Below are positions 33,719 through 44,337 of a stretch of DNA of 64,000 nucleotides, piece by piece. The position numbers and the translations under genes are program-made. Positions within the stretch are counted from its first letter, which is position 1; each line of letters starts with the position of its first letter. Below the pieces are notes generated by a model. The model worked only from the letters and a program-made list of their open reading frames with translations. It was not told the DNA's origin and searched no databases. Source of the stretch: Carex sylvatica (lineage: Eukaryota; Streptophyta; Magnoliopsida; Poales; Cyperaceae); NCBI GenBank assembly GCA_964058845.1, contig CAXKVR010000128.1, forward strand, positions 62,001-126,000, given 5' to 3'.

Positions 33719-33724
33719 TTTATT
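33719..33724 (-). terminator. Candidate poly(A) signal for the P450 gene
   Basis: AATAAA on the minus strand, about 190 bases after the P450 stop codon. Chosen by position only. Confidence 0.35.
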
Positions 33725-33910
33725 GACCAATCAGCATAAAACAAAAATCATGTATTTTTGTAATTTTCAAATAAAAGAAGATTATTTACTGTGAACTACC
33801 TGAAATCATGAATCCATGAAACCAAAATACATGTAAATAAAATATTGATGCTAGGCAGTAGAACACCCACGCCACCCAGACTTGAAATAAATACAAGTGG
33901 ACTAGTGGAG

Positions 33911-36077
33911 TCATGGATGGAAATTGTGAATGGTTGGTACAAGCTCAAGAGGTGTCTTCTTGCCGAAAGTGATGGACCCAGCCTCTTCCATGCTCAAATC
34001 ATGTACTGTCATTCCATAGGGCAGCTCCCAGTTGAAGCGATACAGGAGGTTTGCTAGTGCTAACTCCACTGTGGCAATTCCCAGGGGATACCCCGGACAC
34101 ATCCTCTTACCGGCCCCAAACGGTGTATACCGAAAGTCTGATCCCCTGAAATAAGATTTCAACAGTATCTTATTGTTTGCCCATGTTCATATGAGATTTT
34201 ATAACCAGTTTACCTTTATGTGTACAATTACATTCCCCACTAATTATTGTACTGTTATTGATATGAAGTTTTAGTGAATTGTTTTTGTACCTGAAGTCGA
34301 CCTCAGTGCTTTCAAATCTCTCTGGATAAAACTCCTCAGGATTGTCCCACAAGTTGGGGTCTCTTCCAATAGCCCACACATTGACATATATCATAGTGTC
34401 TGGAAGCACGTCGTACATGCCGATCTTTATAGGAGCCGTTGTCATACGTGGAAGTAACAGAGTGTCCACTGGGTGTAATCTCATGGCTTCTTTGACTACC
34501 ATCTTAAGGTAAGGAACCCTTTCCAGATCCTCTGCCTTGACCCGTAGCTTATTTTTTCCAACTGCATTTCTTATCTCATTTTGCAACCTGTCCATAACTC
34601 GAGGATTCCTTACGATTTCGGTCATTGCCCATAGTAGTGTAAGGGACGTCGTGTCAATGCCACCTATATATGTATCCTGATACAAACACAATTAATTTTG
34701 CTAAATTATGTATTATATATTTGTATTGATGGTTAGAGGTAAACAATAAAATATTATATTTAGAAACAAAGAAAATTAGATGAATTACAAAAAGCATAGC
34801 CTTAATGTGGTCCTTTGTGAGCATTAGAGAGCTCTGCTGCTCTCCCCAATTCCTCAAGAGCACATCTACCAGATCTTCCTGTCCAGGCACAATGTGCCGT
34901 ACTGGGTCACAATGTTTGTTAATGATTTTATCGAAGAATGCATCAAGCTTTTCTAAAGTCCTTTTACGTAGCGCTGTTACCCCGGTTAATTTGTCTATCA
35001 GCCGCCCAATTACTGCTGATGGGAAAATGTCCTCTGCTGATCTGGAACCGAGAACATTTGTCACATCAACAAATAAATCCCTGAATTCATGACCTTTGAA
35101 ATGATCGGCACCATATGTCCTCCCAAGAGCTACTGTTCCAATGATTCCATCCATAAACTTGAAGAATAAATTGTCGAAATTTATTGGGCTCGAATTTGAC
35201 TTGCCTATGGACTCCATTAAGCGTTCAATCTGTCCACCACAATATTATTTTGATACCAACATTTAGCACTCCACTATTAGTATATTAATATATCAATATA
35301 GTGGTTTCGGAACAGATTTTTTTTTCTTAAAAGTTATTATGCACATAAAAAAAATTAGAAATAATTATTAGTTAAAGATAATGTTAAAACGAAGGGTATC
35401 ATTAATCTCATAAAGGGTAATAACTACAAAATTTGGAATAAAATTGAAGATGTGAGCATTGGAAGTTAGAGCCTTAGAGGTTCGTAGGGGAACATAAACT
35501 GAAATGACGAAACAACTGGACTTGACATGCAACTAATTTTTCATACCTCATTTTCCCTTGCAGTGGCAAACAGCTGAGGGCGATTTTTGCCAAGAAACTC
35601 GAGTGCAAAAAGCTTCTTAACTTCACGTGAGTAGTCACTGTATGGTGAAAAGGCCACATCTAATCTGTTGTACGTCAATGCCTTGATCCCCTGCAAAGGA
35701 GGCCTGGTAGCACACTCAGCATCATATGTTTTCATCACATCCTTGGCTGCCTCAGCTGAGGATACTACTACTGTCGGCCATCTGCCCAACTTGAGAAGTA
35801 TTACCGGGCCATACTTTATAGACAATCTGTGGAACGATTGGTGCATCGAGGATCTCAGGAGGTGAAGGTGACCGATTATTGGAAGTTTGGTTGGACTTGG
35901 TGGGAGATGGATTGCAGGCACTCTCTTTTTCTTGTAAAGAAAGAGAAATACAAAGAGAGTCAAAATGAGGGTTACTATGGAATGTTGAAATATTTGGTGA
36001 ATTAGGCTCATTAGTTTTATGATCCATTGTTGCTGTGTCATTAATTGCTGGAACCCATTCTTCCATTGTGTATACAT
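33911..36077 (-). CDS. Cytochrome P450 monooxygenase, A-type (CYP71 clan), four exons
   Basis: Exons on the minus strand are 36077-35547, 35229-34789, 34676-34291 and 34145-33911; all introns are GT-AG and the sum is 530 codons plus stop. It is an ER-anchored haem enzyme of plant specialised metabolism: an N-terminal membrane anchor (about 31-47), a Pro-rich hinge (PPSP, 59-62), the I-helix oxygen-binding motif GGIDTT (329-334), the K-helix ExxR (E387, R390), PERF (442-445) and the haem loop FGAGKRMCPG with Cys469. In-frame ATGs at 36077, 36041 and 36011 are all possible; the third gives 508 aa, the usual family length. No residue needed for catalysis is missing. The substrate is unknown. Two introns lie at unusual sites for this clan. 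Confidence 0.92.
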
Positions 36078-36125
36078 ACTGGTTTGTGGTATGTTTTTGT
36101 TGTGAATTGACAAAGCTAGGGAAGT

Positions 36126-36138
36126 TCTTAAATAGACA
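36126..36138 (-). promoter_or_regulatory. TATA-like box of the P450 gene
   Basis: The minus strand reads CTATTTAAGAAC about 50-60 bases before the first in-frame ATG at 36077. Position and AT core fit a core promoter. Confidence 0.45.
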
Positions 36139-36629
36139 ATATCTAGGCAACTAAAATGGAAGGAAAATGAGGTTCATTTTCCACGAGCTACATTTAGTAA
36201 TATTATCACTCGGTTGCTTCAAAATGTATTTCAAATCTATCATTATAGAGTCCCTATATATTTCTAGTTAAACAGTTATATAGAATTTAAGTGTTCAAAA
36301 ACTTTGAATCGAAGTTAGCGGCATATATTTCATATATTTAAAATTTTCTTTAATAAATATGAGAGGTTTTATAATTTAGACGGTAAATATTGTATTATGA
36401 ATTTTAGAAGAAGAAGAATACGTAATCGTGATGACACGAAATTCTGTTATTCTTTAATTTCTCCGATGTTATTTGTTCTATTTTTTTGTTGTTGTAGACC
36501 ATATGTTTTACAACATCATTGTAAGGTTTTAGCGTCGATAATCGATATAACTATTTTTAGTTTTGTTCTTAATATATTATTTTTCTTACCCTTCTTAAAT
36601 TCTATTTAATTTTTATATTTTAGTTTGGC
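36139..36629. other. P450 upstream region; no gene seen
   Basis: Non-coding AT-rich sequence. A 70-codon plus-strand frame (36397-36609) has no recognisable content. Confidence 0.35.
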
Positions 36630-36930
36630 ATGAAAAATATATCAAATCGGCTTTAGATGATATATCCAAACTTTTCATATTAATGCACTATTTTCCATAT
36701 AAAAAAAATTAATTTTCGAATTTATTTACTATCAAGTTAAGCGGTCAAATTATGAAGAATTTTGACGCATTTTAATGCACTATTTTATTAAATTTTTTGA
36801 CTACTTGACTTAATAGTAAATAAATTTAAAAAAAATTAATATGAAAACTAAGGTCTCATTAAGGAGATGAGTTTGGATTTGTAGTTTGATACCAATTCGA
36901 TAGATTTTGAAGGTCGGAAGCATATTGGTG
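36630..36930. mobile_element. Decayed foldback element
   Basis: Inverted arms include ATTTATTTACTATCAAGTTAAG and, opposite, CTTGACTTAATAGTAAATAAA, around a centre near 36760. The general plan is like the 5289-5699 MITE but the sequence differs. Ends not defined. Confidence 0.45.
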
Positions 36931-37113
36931 AATACTAGAAGAAGCATGTTAATTAGCTGGACTCTATATATATGAAAGATGATAAAATTTGCATGTAAAG
37001 AACATATTGAGTACTTAAGATCGACTATTTGAACTTTAAAAACTGCAAAAATAAATTCGTAGCACCACGATTCAAGAACTATCACGTTGATCTTAGCCAT
37101 CCTCTATACACAC

Positions 37114-37136
37114 TCACACAAAAACACACACACACA
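37114..37136. repeat. (CA)n microsatellite
   Basis: An ACACAC run lies just before the start of the outer CACTA element. Confidence 0.85.
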
Positions 37137-37739
37137 CACACATATACACACTAGTGCAGAACCAACAATAAGGAACAGTAAAAAACCCTTAACAGGAACA
37201 GATCTATGTCCATTCCTGACCTAGGGGACACTGATAGTACCTCTAATCAGGATCAGTTGTATAGCCGTTCTTGTTCATACAATAAAGGACTGTCATTTAT
37301 ATAGTTGTCCATATTTCTTAGAACAAGGACGGTCGTTAATAAATAATCGTTCCTGTTTGTACAAACATGAACGGTCATTTATTAAAAAGTCATTCTTATT
37401 TGTACAAACAACACTAGTGGAGAACGTACAATTAGTGTCGCCTCAAAAAGCCGACACTAATACTTTAGTATCGGTTAATTATAAAAAGCCGACACTAATA
37501 CAATTAGTGTCAGCTGTTTATAAACACATAACACTAATAACTAAGTATTAGTGTCGGCTTTTTATAAATAGTCGGCTTTTTATAATTAGGTGACACTAAT
37601 GACAAACAATTAGTGTCAGTTTTTTATAAAAAGCCGACACTAATACTTAGTGTCGGCTATTTATAATCAACTGATACTAATTATTATATATTAGTGTCGG
37701 CCTTTTAAAAATAGCCGACACTAATGTTTTTACATCTGA

Positions 37740-38192
37740 AAATTTTCGCGCATAAACCGAGCACCATTTCTATTTTCAGTCCCGCCGATCTCTCTCTCTC
37801 CCGCGCACCTTTTTTCACTCATCAAAAGTCCTCTCTAGGGTTTTCAAAATGCGCCTATCTCTCATTGCCTCTGCCGCGTCTCTCCTGTATGAAGGAAAAG
37901 AAGAAGGAAATAATCCGCTCTCTCATGCGCCTCAACCACTCTCTCCTGCGCCTCAGTTGCTCCAAATCCTTGATTCTTCTTGGAACAGGTAGTAAGCTTT
38001 CTGAGACTAGCACACAGTGTAGAACCTTGATTACAATTAGAATTTTGGCTCAGATGGTTTCAGATTTGGGTAGTAACCTTGATTACAAAGATAATTTCAG
38101 GTTTTATAAACATGCAATTTCAATTCTGCTCAATTCTACAACATCTGCGCTTAATTTCAGGTATGGGTAACATTATAATATTAGTGTCTTAC
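37740..38192 (+). other. Possible captured gene 5' end inside the CACTA
   Basis: A pyrimidine-rich leader with CTCTAGGGTTTTC, common in plant 5' leaders, precedes ATG at 37849. About 47 codons follow (starting MRLSLIASAASLLYEG) to a GT donor-like site at about 37988. I do not recognise the protein. It may be the upstream part of the same chimaera as the SDH1 piece at 45939. An alternative frame at 37724-38170 is an artefact of GC-richer leader sequence. Confidence 0.3.
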
Positions 38193-40008
38193 TGATGCGC
38201 GTAAAGTGTACGCTAAGAAGTTTCAGTACAATAAGATGTACCTTTTAAACCTTAAACGCTTTTGAGTCAAATTGCAAGTGCACAATTATATCAAAGTAGT
38301 ATTTTAGGTATCGATCCACAGAGAGTATGGAAAATACTTAGTTTTAAACCCTAAATAATTAATTTCAGTAAATAAAAGTAAAGTGCAATAAAGTAAAGTA
38401 AAGGGGGGGTTTGTTTAAGTAATCCTAAAGGTTGGGTTCAATACCCGAGAATAAGGAATAGTAAACAATAGATGTAAATGAAATGAAAGAAAGAAATATT
38501 GGTTTGCTTTTCAAGTTGAGAAGATCTAGGGGTCTTTGGTCCACAATCCCTTGCTAATTCTATCTATTCGGTTTGTTTATATTCATGTTTGATTTAAATG
38601 AGGTTTCTAACCTAATATGTTAGCCTATTTCAATTAATTATTGATATAAGTATTTTGGTGGGTTGGGTTAATTTTCCTCGAATTTTAGGGCTGTCACCAT
38701 CCTAAAGGGATATTTAACAATCACGTTCACACAAAATACATATCAATACTTAATCAATCTAGGTGTCCAAATTAGGAGTTTGACTTCAGAAATACCTACC
38801 TCACCAAAACCCTAACTCTAATTTCTGGAGATCCGGTTTATATCCTAGTGTTAATAAGATATCCTATACCTTTATGATTTGATTGATACAGGGTGGATTA
38901 CTTGACCTATGCTGGGGTTTAATGATTAAAGCGGAAAAACAGGACATAGCACGATTTCTAGCTACTTTAATTCATTAAAGCTAACATGGTACTTGAATTT
39001 CAAGTATATGAATTCATAAAGAATAATTCACAGAAATTACCATTAAATCAAACAATCATAATAAAAACAGTATAACCGAATAAATATAATTAAACAAGTT
39101 CATGCATGATGACCTAAACCCCTAGAGAGAGAACTACTCACTCTTGGAGAGGTCCATTACAAAAATTGGCAAAGTAAGAAGAAATCAAATGAAAGAAAAT
39201 GATTACACCCTTTGACAAATCAAAGCCCTCTATCTTGCCGAATCTTGCTCCGGAAATCCTTCTTCTCCTCGCTTGAAAGCTTTCCTTCCTCCAGAATTTA
39301 TCGCTAAGTGTGTGTAAAGAGAGAATGATGGTGTGTTGGTTGATGTGAGATTGAATTATCCATGAATGGGAAAGGACTCTCCCTTTTATAGCCAAGGATT
39401 ATGCCCGATTTAGAGGCTAGAAGGTGGGGTTAGTGGGTGCTCTGTTTAGCATTACTTCCCTGGCAAGTAAGTGTATTTCTGGCAGTAAAAACGCGTCCAT
39501 AAAGCGCCAAAAATAGAAAAACTGTCAAACCGGGCAGTTATTGGCTTTCTGCGGGTCCAGTGCGGATGGATGACCCGCACTGCGGGTGGCTTCACCCGCA
39601 CTGGGACAAGTTTCCTTATTTAACTTCTGCAATTTTCTATGAGTGCGGATGGCTCTGCGGATGGATGACCCGCACTGCGGGTGGAATCTGCTCTTCTGAA
39701 GTTGCCGAAAGTTGGCTAAGTTCTGAATGCGGATGGGATCATCCGCACGGCCGTCAGTGCGTCCGCACTAGGCTCGGACTTTTCCCCTGCGCCGCGAGTG
39801 CGGCTGGATTGATCCGCAGTGCGGGTGGTTGATCTGCACTGCGGGTGTATTTTTGCTATTTTGCATCATTTCCTGCATTGAAAAGCCAAATAACCGCAGT
39901 AACTTGATTCTAGGTGTATTCTATTCTCTTTATATTCAAAATACAAGATATTTGGTGTTATTTCATGATGAAATCTAGATCAAATGTGTATATAATTTAT
40001 GCTTATCA
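38193..40008 (-). repeat. 3' LTR of the Gag-protease element (1816 bp)
   Basis: Minus-strand TGATAAGC... to ...GCGCATCA. It contains the GC-rich palindromic module at 39549-39851 in full. Confidence 0.93.
39549..39851. repeat. GC-rich palindromic module, copy in Athila/Tat-type LTR
   Basis: The copy is made of about a dozen words such as CCGCACTGCGG, GTGCGGATGG and CATCCGCA. The opening bases (CCAGTGCGGATGGATGACCC...) and later phrases such as GCGTCCGCACTAGGCTCGGA are shared with the LTR of Gypsy family A at 55647-56003. Relative to transcription the module is reversed between the two families. Confidence 0.85.
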
Positions 40009-41354
40009 AAATCCCCCAAGCTTGAACCTTGCTTGTCCTCAAGAAACATCTAAACTCGGACTACAATTCAATCCTTAATTTAACCCCATATATCAAGTAT
40101 ACATTTCTTAATCGAAAAATTTGAATGATCTTGCCAAAAATTTAGAAACCTCAATGTAAATTTCTACAAATCTAAAGTTCAACCCTTGGTTAATCATGCT
40201 TCACACCACAATTCGATTACTCTAACTTTTATTTCCTTAAAGGCTTAGAATTTGTAAACTTCGGTTATCTAAATTTGTTACAAAAAATGCATTCTTATTT
40301 GTGGAAATTCTTTTAAAAATCCCCCAAGCTTGGATCAAGCTTAAGTTAGAAAGTCGCGGACTTTGTGTGTTGATATTTGCAAAATTTAATTTTTCTTTTG
40401 TTGCTTTTATTTGATGACACTATAAATCTTTATCCTTAGGACAAAACCGGTTAGTTATAGGTAACTAATCCATACCCAACCGTTTTAATTCAAAAGTGCA
40501 TTTGCATGCTCATGGTTCAACTCTTCCATGACACGAACTCACATTTTTAGTATGAACTCGGTCACTTTATCGGACAAACTAGCGGAGCAAAGTGTCAATG
40601 ATTCATTACTATAAGTACGTCATATCGCCGTAACATAAGCAAGCGGAATCTTATTTTCTTAAATTTTTTAATTTTGAACAATTTTCAACAATTTTTGCAA
40701 AATATCATGAATACACACATCCATATGCATTAAATCATACTCATGAATATGCCGATCTTTCTAAATTCATTTTCTACATATAAGTTGCATTTTCAAAAAA
40801 AAAAAAAAAAAAAAATTTAAATTCCTAAGTTTTCATTTTCGTAAACCTTTATTTCCACTAAGTTTTTCGCCAATTTATGGGGTTATTTCTAATTATTCCA
40901 AGGGTAACCTAAAAACTCGTTAAAATTCTCATTAAAATCCTTAAAGTTTTGTCAATCACATAAATTTATCCTCAATTTTTTTCGTTCTTTGCCAATTGTT
41001 AACACAAAAATTAAACATGATTGAATACTTTATGCAAAATTAGACAATTAAGTCCAATCATGCAAGACTCTATTTTTCATAACCTTGTAAAACATCTTGA
41101 CAAATTCATAATTTAAAGCAATTAAGTTTCAAATCACAAATCCTATTCATGGTCAAGTAAAAGTCAAGGTTATAAATCCTAAAATTTAAAAAAAAAAAAA
41201 TAAATCTAAAATTAATGCAATGCAAGATACAATTTCTTCCTATCCCCCAAGCTTAAATCAAGCATTGTCCCCAATGCGTAAAAATAAACAAAAGTAAATA
41301 GGGAGAAACATGAACTACTCTATTGGCGAAAGGTGGTAGTGGTGCTGCGCGGTC
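40009..41354 (-). other. Non-coding 3' internal region of the Gag-protease element
   Basis: In a complete Athila/Tat element this position would hold reverse transcriptase, RNase H and integrase. Here it is AT-rich with no long frame and none of their motifs. CCCCCAAGCTT occurs at about 40014, 40323 and 41245 (a purine-rich GGGGG run on the element strand), possibly duplicated polypurine tracts. Confidence 0.7.
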
Positions 41355-44225
41355 TCAATGCTTGGATGGAGGATCGGGAGGGCGGCCTCCCCATTGCCCC
41401 ATTTTGTGTTGATTTTCTCGAGGTTTGTCGATTTCAGATGTTGCCACCGACTTCTTTCGCACATAATCTCTATTAACCGGATATGTCTTGTCTTCTCCCA
41501 AGTATTCATAGTGAAGGGTAGGTGGTAGAGGCTTTAGTTCGACATTCGGTGCTCCGGAATCGCTTGAAACGGCGAAGATCTGCGCAGATTTTGGCGAGTG
41601 CGGGTTCTCCATCCGCAGTGCGGGTGTGGTTGGGACGCACTGGACAGTTGGTTCTGCAGCTTCTGGATGCTTAGTGCGGCTGATCCCATCCGCAGTGCGG
41701 GTGGACGATCCGCACTGGGGAGAATTTTCACTAATTTCTTCATTTTCGGACCCGGTTTCTTCTAGATCTGAGTCGAGTTGTTCATTTACCATTTCTTCCT
41801 CCTCATGAGTAGCTAAAATTGAATCTAAAATATCCAATCTACAAATAGAATCATTATCATTTGAGGGGAATTTAATAGCATTAAACATGTGAAAATTTAC
41901 CTTTTCGCCTCCGATGTCAAATGATATCTTTCCTTCTTTGACATCAATGTTTGCTCTTGCAGTGGTAAGAAAATCACGCCCCAATAGGAGAGGGGTATGA
42001 GTATCCTCTTCCATCTCAACAATCACAAAATCTACCGGGACAAAGAACTTACCAATCATGACAATTATATCTTCCGCTATACCCTCGGGATACCGTACCG
42101 TCTTATCGGCTAATTGAAGTGACATTCTTGTGGGTTTCAAGTCACTAAGATTTAGCCTTTGATAGACGGATTTTGGCATAAGGCTCACACTTGCGCCTAA
42201 ATCACATAGACACCTCTCAAATTTGGTATCACCAATTACACAAGGGATTGCAAAGCTCCCCGGGTCCTTTAACTTCGGAGGTAGCTTGTTTAAGAAGAGA
42301 GCGCTACACTCCTCATTAAGAGATACCGTGCCAACTTTCTCAATTGATCTTTTGTTAGATAATATGTCTTTCAAGAATTTTGCATAAGAGGGCATTTGAG
42401 TAATTACCTCGGTAAAAGGGATGGTGATATTCAAATTCTTGAGGTGTTCAACAAATTTGGCATATTGTTGGTCAAGTTTGTGTTTTACCAACCTTTGAGG
42501 GAAGGGTATAAACCTATGTGGTATAACATACTTGGGTGTTTCAATTGGTTTTACCTTAGCCGGGATAGAATTACCCGGTTCTTGAGATTCTTTTGATGCC
42601 GGTGTATCCGCATTGAGAGGAGTTGGAGGTTGTTGTGTATCCTTTGGTGGTTGTTGTTGTTCTTCAATGGTCGGCATCTTAGGTCCTTCTATCAACGTTA
42701 TCGCATTTGCTTGCTCCCTAGGGTTTATGTCCGGCTTGCCCGGTAGTGTGCCTTGTTGTCGAAAGGATGAAGACGCTTGTTGTGCAACTTGTGTTTCTAG
42801 CATTGAGGTCTTGGTGTCTAAGAACTCAAACTTCTTCTTCAAATCCCTCAAAGAATCCGAAACATCCGTGTTGGTGTTCCTTTGGTAGGTAATGAAGTCT
42901 TTTTGTTCGGTTCTCATCTCTTGCAACATCTTTTGTATATCATTGATTGGAGAGGGATTTTGGTAGGAGTTTTGGTTTGCTCGATTTTGGTATTGGTTCG
43001 AATTACCTTGGTATTGGTTGGAGTTGTCATTTTCGGTCCGCCAATTGAAGTTCGGATGGTTCCACCTTGTGTTAGGGTTATAAGAATTTGAATTGAAATT
43101 ATCATTTTGCCTAACCTTATTGTAGATCGGGTCATTCCTCTTATCTCCTTGATTGTAGAACATGGCGTTCGCTTGTTCTACCCCGTCTCCATCTTGAAGG
43201 GCGTGGCAATCGGCGATAAGATGAGTCGCCTCTCCACATATGCCGCATGGAGCCATCTTGGTCACGGATTTTGCGTTGTGCATTTGTGCCATTTGATGTT
43301 GTAAGGCCTCCATTTGGGCTCTCAAGGCGGTAACCTCGTCGACTTGCATGGCTCCCGGCGTGTTGTAGGCTCGTCCTCCTCGCTCGGCCGTCCACTCCCT
43401 TTGGTTGATCGCCATGTCTTCGATCATTGCCATGGCTTGTGTCGGATTCATACGTGACATGTTGCCCCCGGCGGCCGAATTTAAATGAGTTTTAGTCGTT
43501 ATGGTACAACCTCCAAAGAAGAATTGAAATAGTAACCACATATCAAGGCCATGGTTAGGGCACAAGCGTTGGAGCTCCGCCCATCGGTCCCATGCCTCAG
43601 TCAAAGACTCCCCCTCTGCTTGCTTGAACGTTGTGATTTTCGACCGGAAATGTTGGGTCTTCGATGGAGGAAAGTATTTTCCTAGGAATAACTTCTCCAT
43701 GTCGTCCCATGTGTCTATGTGGTCTCGGTTGACGGTCCTCAACCATGTTCTCGCACTGTCTCGGAGGGATAGGTGGAAGCACTTGAGTTTGAGGTTGTCT
43801 AACTCATCTCCTTCTCTTGCAAAGGTGCCGCAGTGCTCTTCGAATACCGCCAAATGGGCATGTGGGTCTTCGTTTTGAGCTCCTCCGAATTGGTTTTGGC
43901 CAAGTAGGTTGATGAGAGATGGCTTAATTTCACGTGGATCTTGGCCATGAGGGATGAAGCCAAAGCGATGTCCATTGTTGTGTTGACGGTCATTTCCATT
44001 GTGGTGTCCATTGTTAGGACCGTTGTTGTTGTGGTTATTGTTGCGCTCATTATGAGGTGGAGATAATCCTCGTACACGGGTGTTATTGCTTCCATGTTGT
44101 GATTGTTCGTCATGGACGGATTGTTCGCGGTGGTTGTTATTGGGGTTGATGGGTATAGTTGCCATGCTTGAGTATTCTTCGTCTTCGAAATAAAGCGTTC
44201 CTAAAGGGGTTCTCCCAAAGCTCAT
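41355..44225 (-). CDS. gag-pro: Gag-protease polyprotein of Athila/Tat-type retrotransposon
   Basis: 956 codons, uninterrupted, from ATG at 44225, about 90 bases after the primer site. Asn/His-rich N-terminus (30-85), then the capsid-type Gag domain (about 95-280; DPHAHLAVFEEHCGTF, LKCFHLSLRDSARTWL), a CCHC knuckle CGICGEATHLIADC (C327, C330, H335, C340), a Gln/Asn-rich linker, and an aspartic protease (about 655-780) with DLGAS at 675-679 and LLGRDFL at 747-753. Near the end is ELKPLPPTLHYEYLGE (896-911), the linker that in autonomous relatives leads into reverse transcriptase; here the frame stops 45 residues later. Residues about 835-883 are encoded by GC-rich palindromic module sequence. 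It would form particles that package the element's RNA. Confidence 0.93.
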   Translation of the reverse strand: MSFGRTPLGTLYFEDEEYSSMATIPINPNNNHREQSVHDEQSQHGSNNTRVRGLSPPHNERNNNHNNNGPNNGHHNGNDRQHNNGHRFGFIPHGQDPREIKPSLINLLGQNQFGGAQNEDPHAHLAVFEEHCGTFAREGDELDNLKLKCFHLSLRDSARTWLRTVNRDHIDTWDDMEKLFLGKYFPPSKTQHFRSKITTFKQAEGESLTEAWDRWAELQRLCPNHGLDMWLLFQFFFGGCTITTKTHLNSAAGGNMSRMNPTQAMAMIEDMAINQREWTAERGGRAYNTPGAMQVDEVTALRAQMEALQHQMAQMHNAKSVTKMAPCGICGEATHLIADCHALQDGDGVEQANAMFYNQGDKRNDPIYNKVRQNDNFNSNSYNPNTRWNHPNFNWRTENDNSNQYQGNSNQYQNRANQNSYQNPSPINDIQKMLQEMRTEQKDFITYQRNTNTDVSDSLRDLKKKFEFLDTKTSMLETQVAQQASSSFRQQGTLPGKPDINPREQANAITLIEGPKMPTIEEQQQPPKDTQQPPTPLNADTPASKESQEPGNSIPAKVKPIETPKYVIPHRFIPFPQRLVKHKLDQQYAKFVEHLKNLNITIPFTEVITQMPSYAKFLKDILSNKRSIEKVGTVSLNEECSALFLNKLPPKLKDPGSFAIPCVIGDTKFERCLCDLGASVSLMPKSVYQRLNLSDLKPTRMSLQLADKTVRYPEGIAEDIIVMIGKFFVPVDFVIVEMEEDTHTPLLLGRDFLTTARANIDVKEGKISFDIGGEKVNFHMFNAIKFPSNDNDSICRLDILDSILATHEEEEMVNEQLDSDLEETGSENEEISENSPQCGSSTRTADGISRTKHPEAAEPTVQCVPTTPALRMENPHSPKSAQIFAVSSDSGAPNVELKPLPPTLHYEYLGEDKTYPVNRDYVRKKSVATSEIDKPRENQHKMGQWGGRPPDPPSKH
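41576..41722. repeat. GC-rich palindromic module inside the gag-pro reading frame
   Basis: GAGTGCGGG, CATCCGCAGTGCGGGTG (twice) and GATCCGCACTGGGG are the same words as in the LTR modules. They fall between the protease and the ELKPLPP linker and keep the frame open. Confidence 0.75.
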
Positions 44226-44314
44226 AGAACGCTGAAAAAGAAGATTAGGTTAGAAAACAAAGAAAATCTGAAATAAATTATTAAAGTAAAAAACTAAGTA
44301 TTTAACCTAATACT

Positions 44315-44331
44315 CCCCGGCAACGGCGCCA
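44315..44331 (-). other. Primer binding site for tRNA-Asp
   Basis: The minus strand reads TGGCGCCGTTGCCGGGG, complementary to the 3' end of plant tRNA-Asp(GUC), seven bases after the 5' LTR. This primer is typical of Athila-type elements. Confidence 0.85.
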
Positions 44332-44337
44332 AAAACT

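Noticed and set aside
37724..38170. 148-codon frame in the inner CACTA
   Set aside because: It covers a pyrimidine-rich leader and intron-like sequence; the plausible captured start at 37849 is in another frame.
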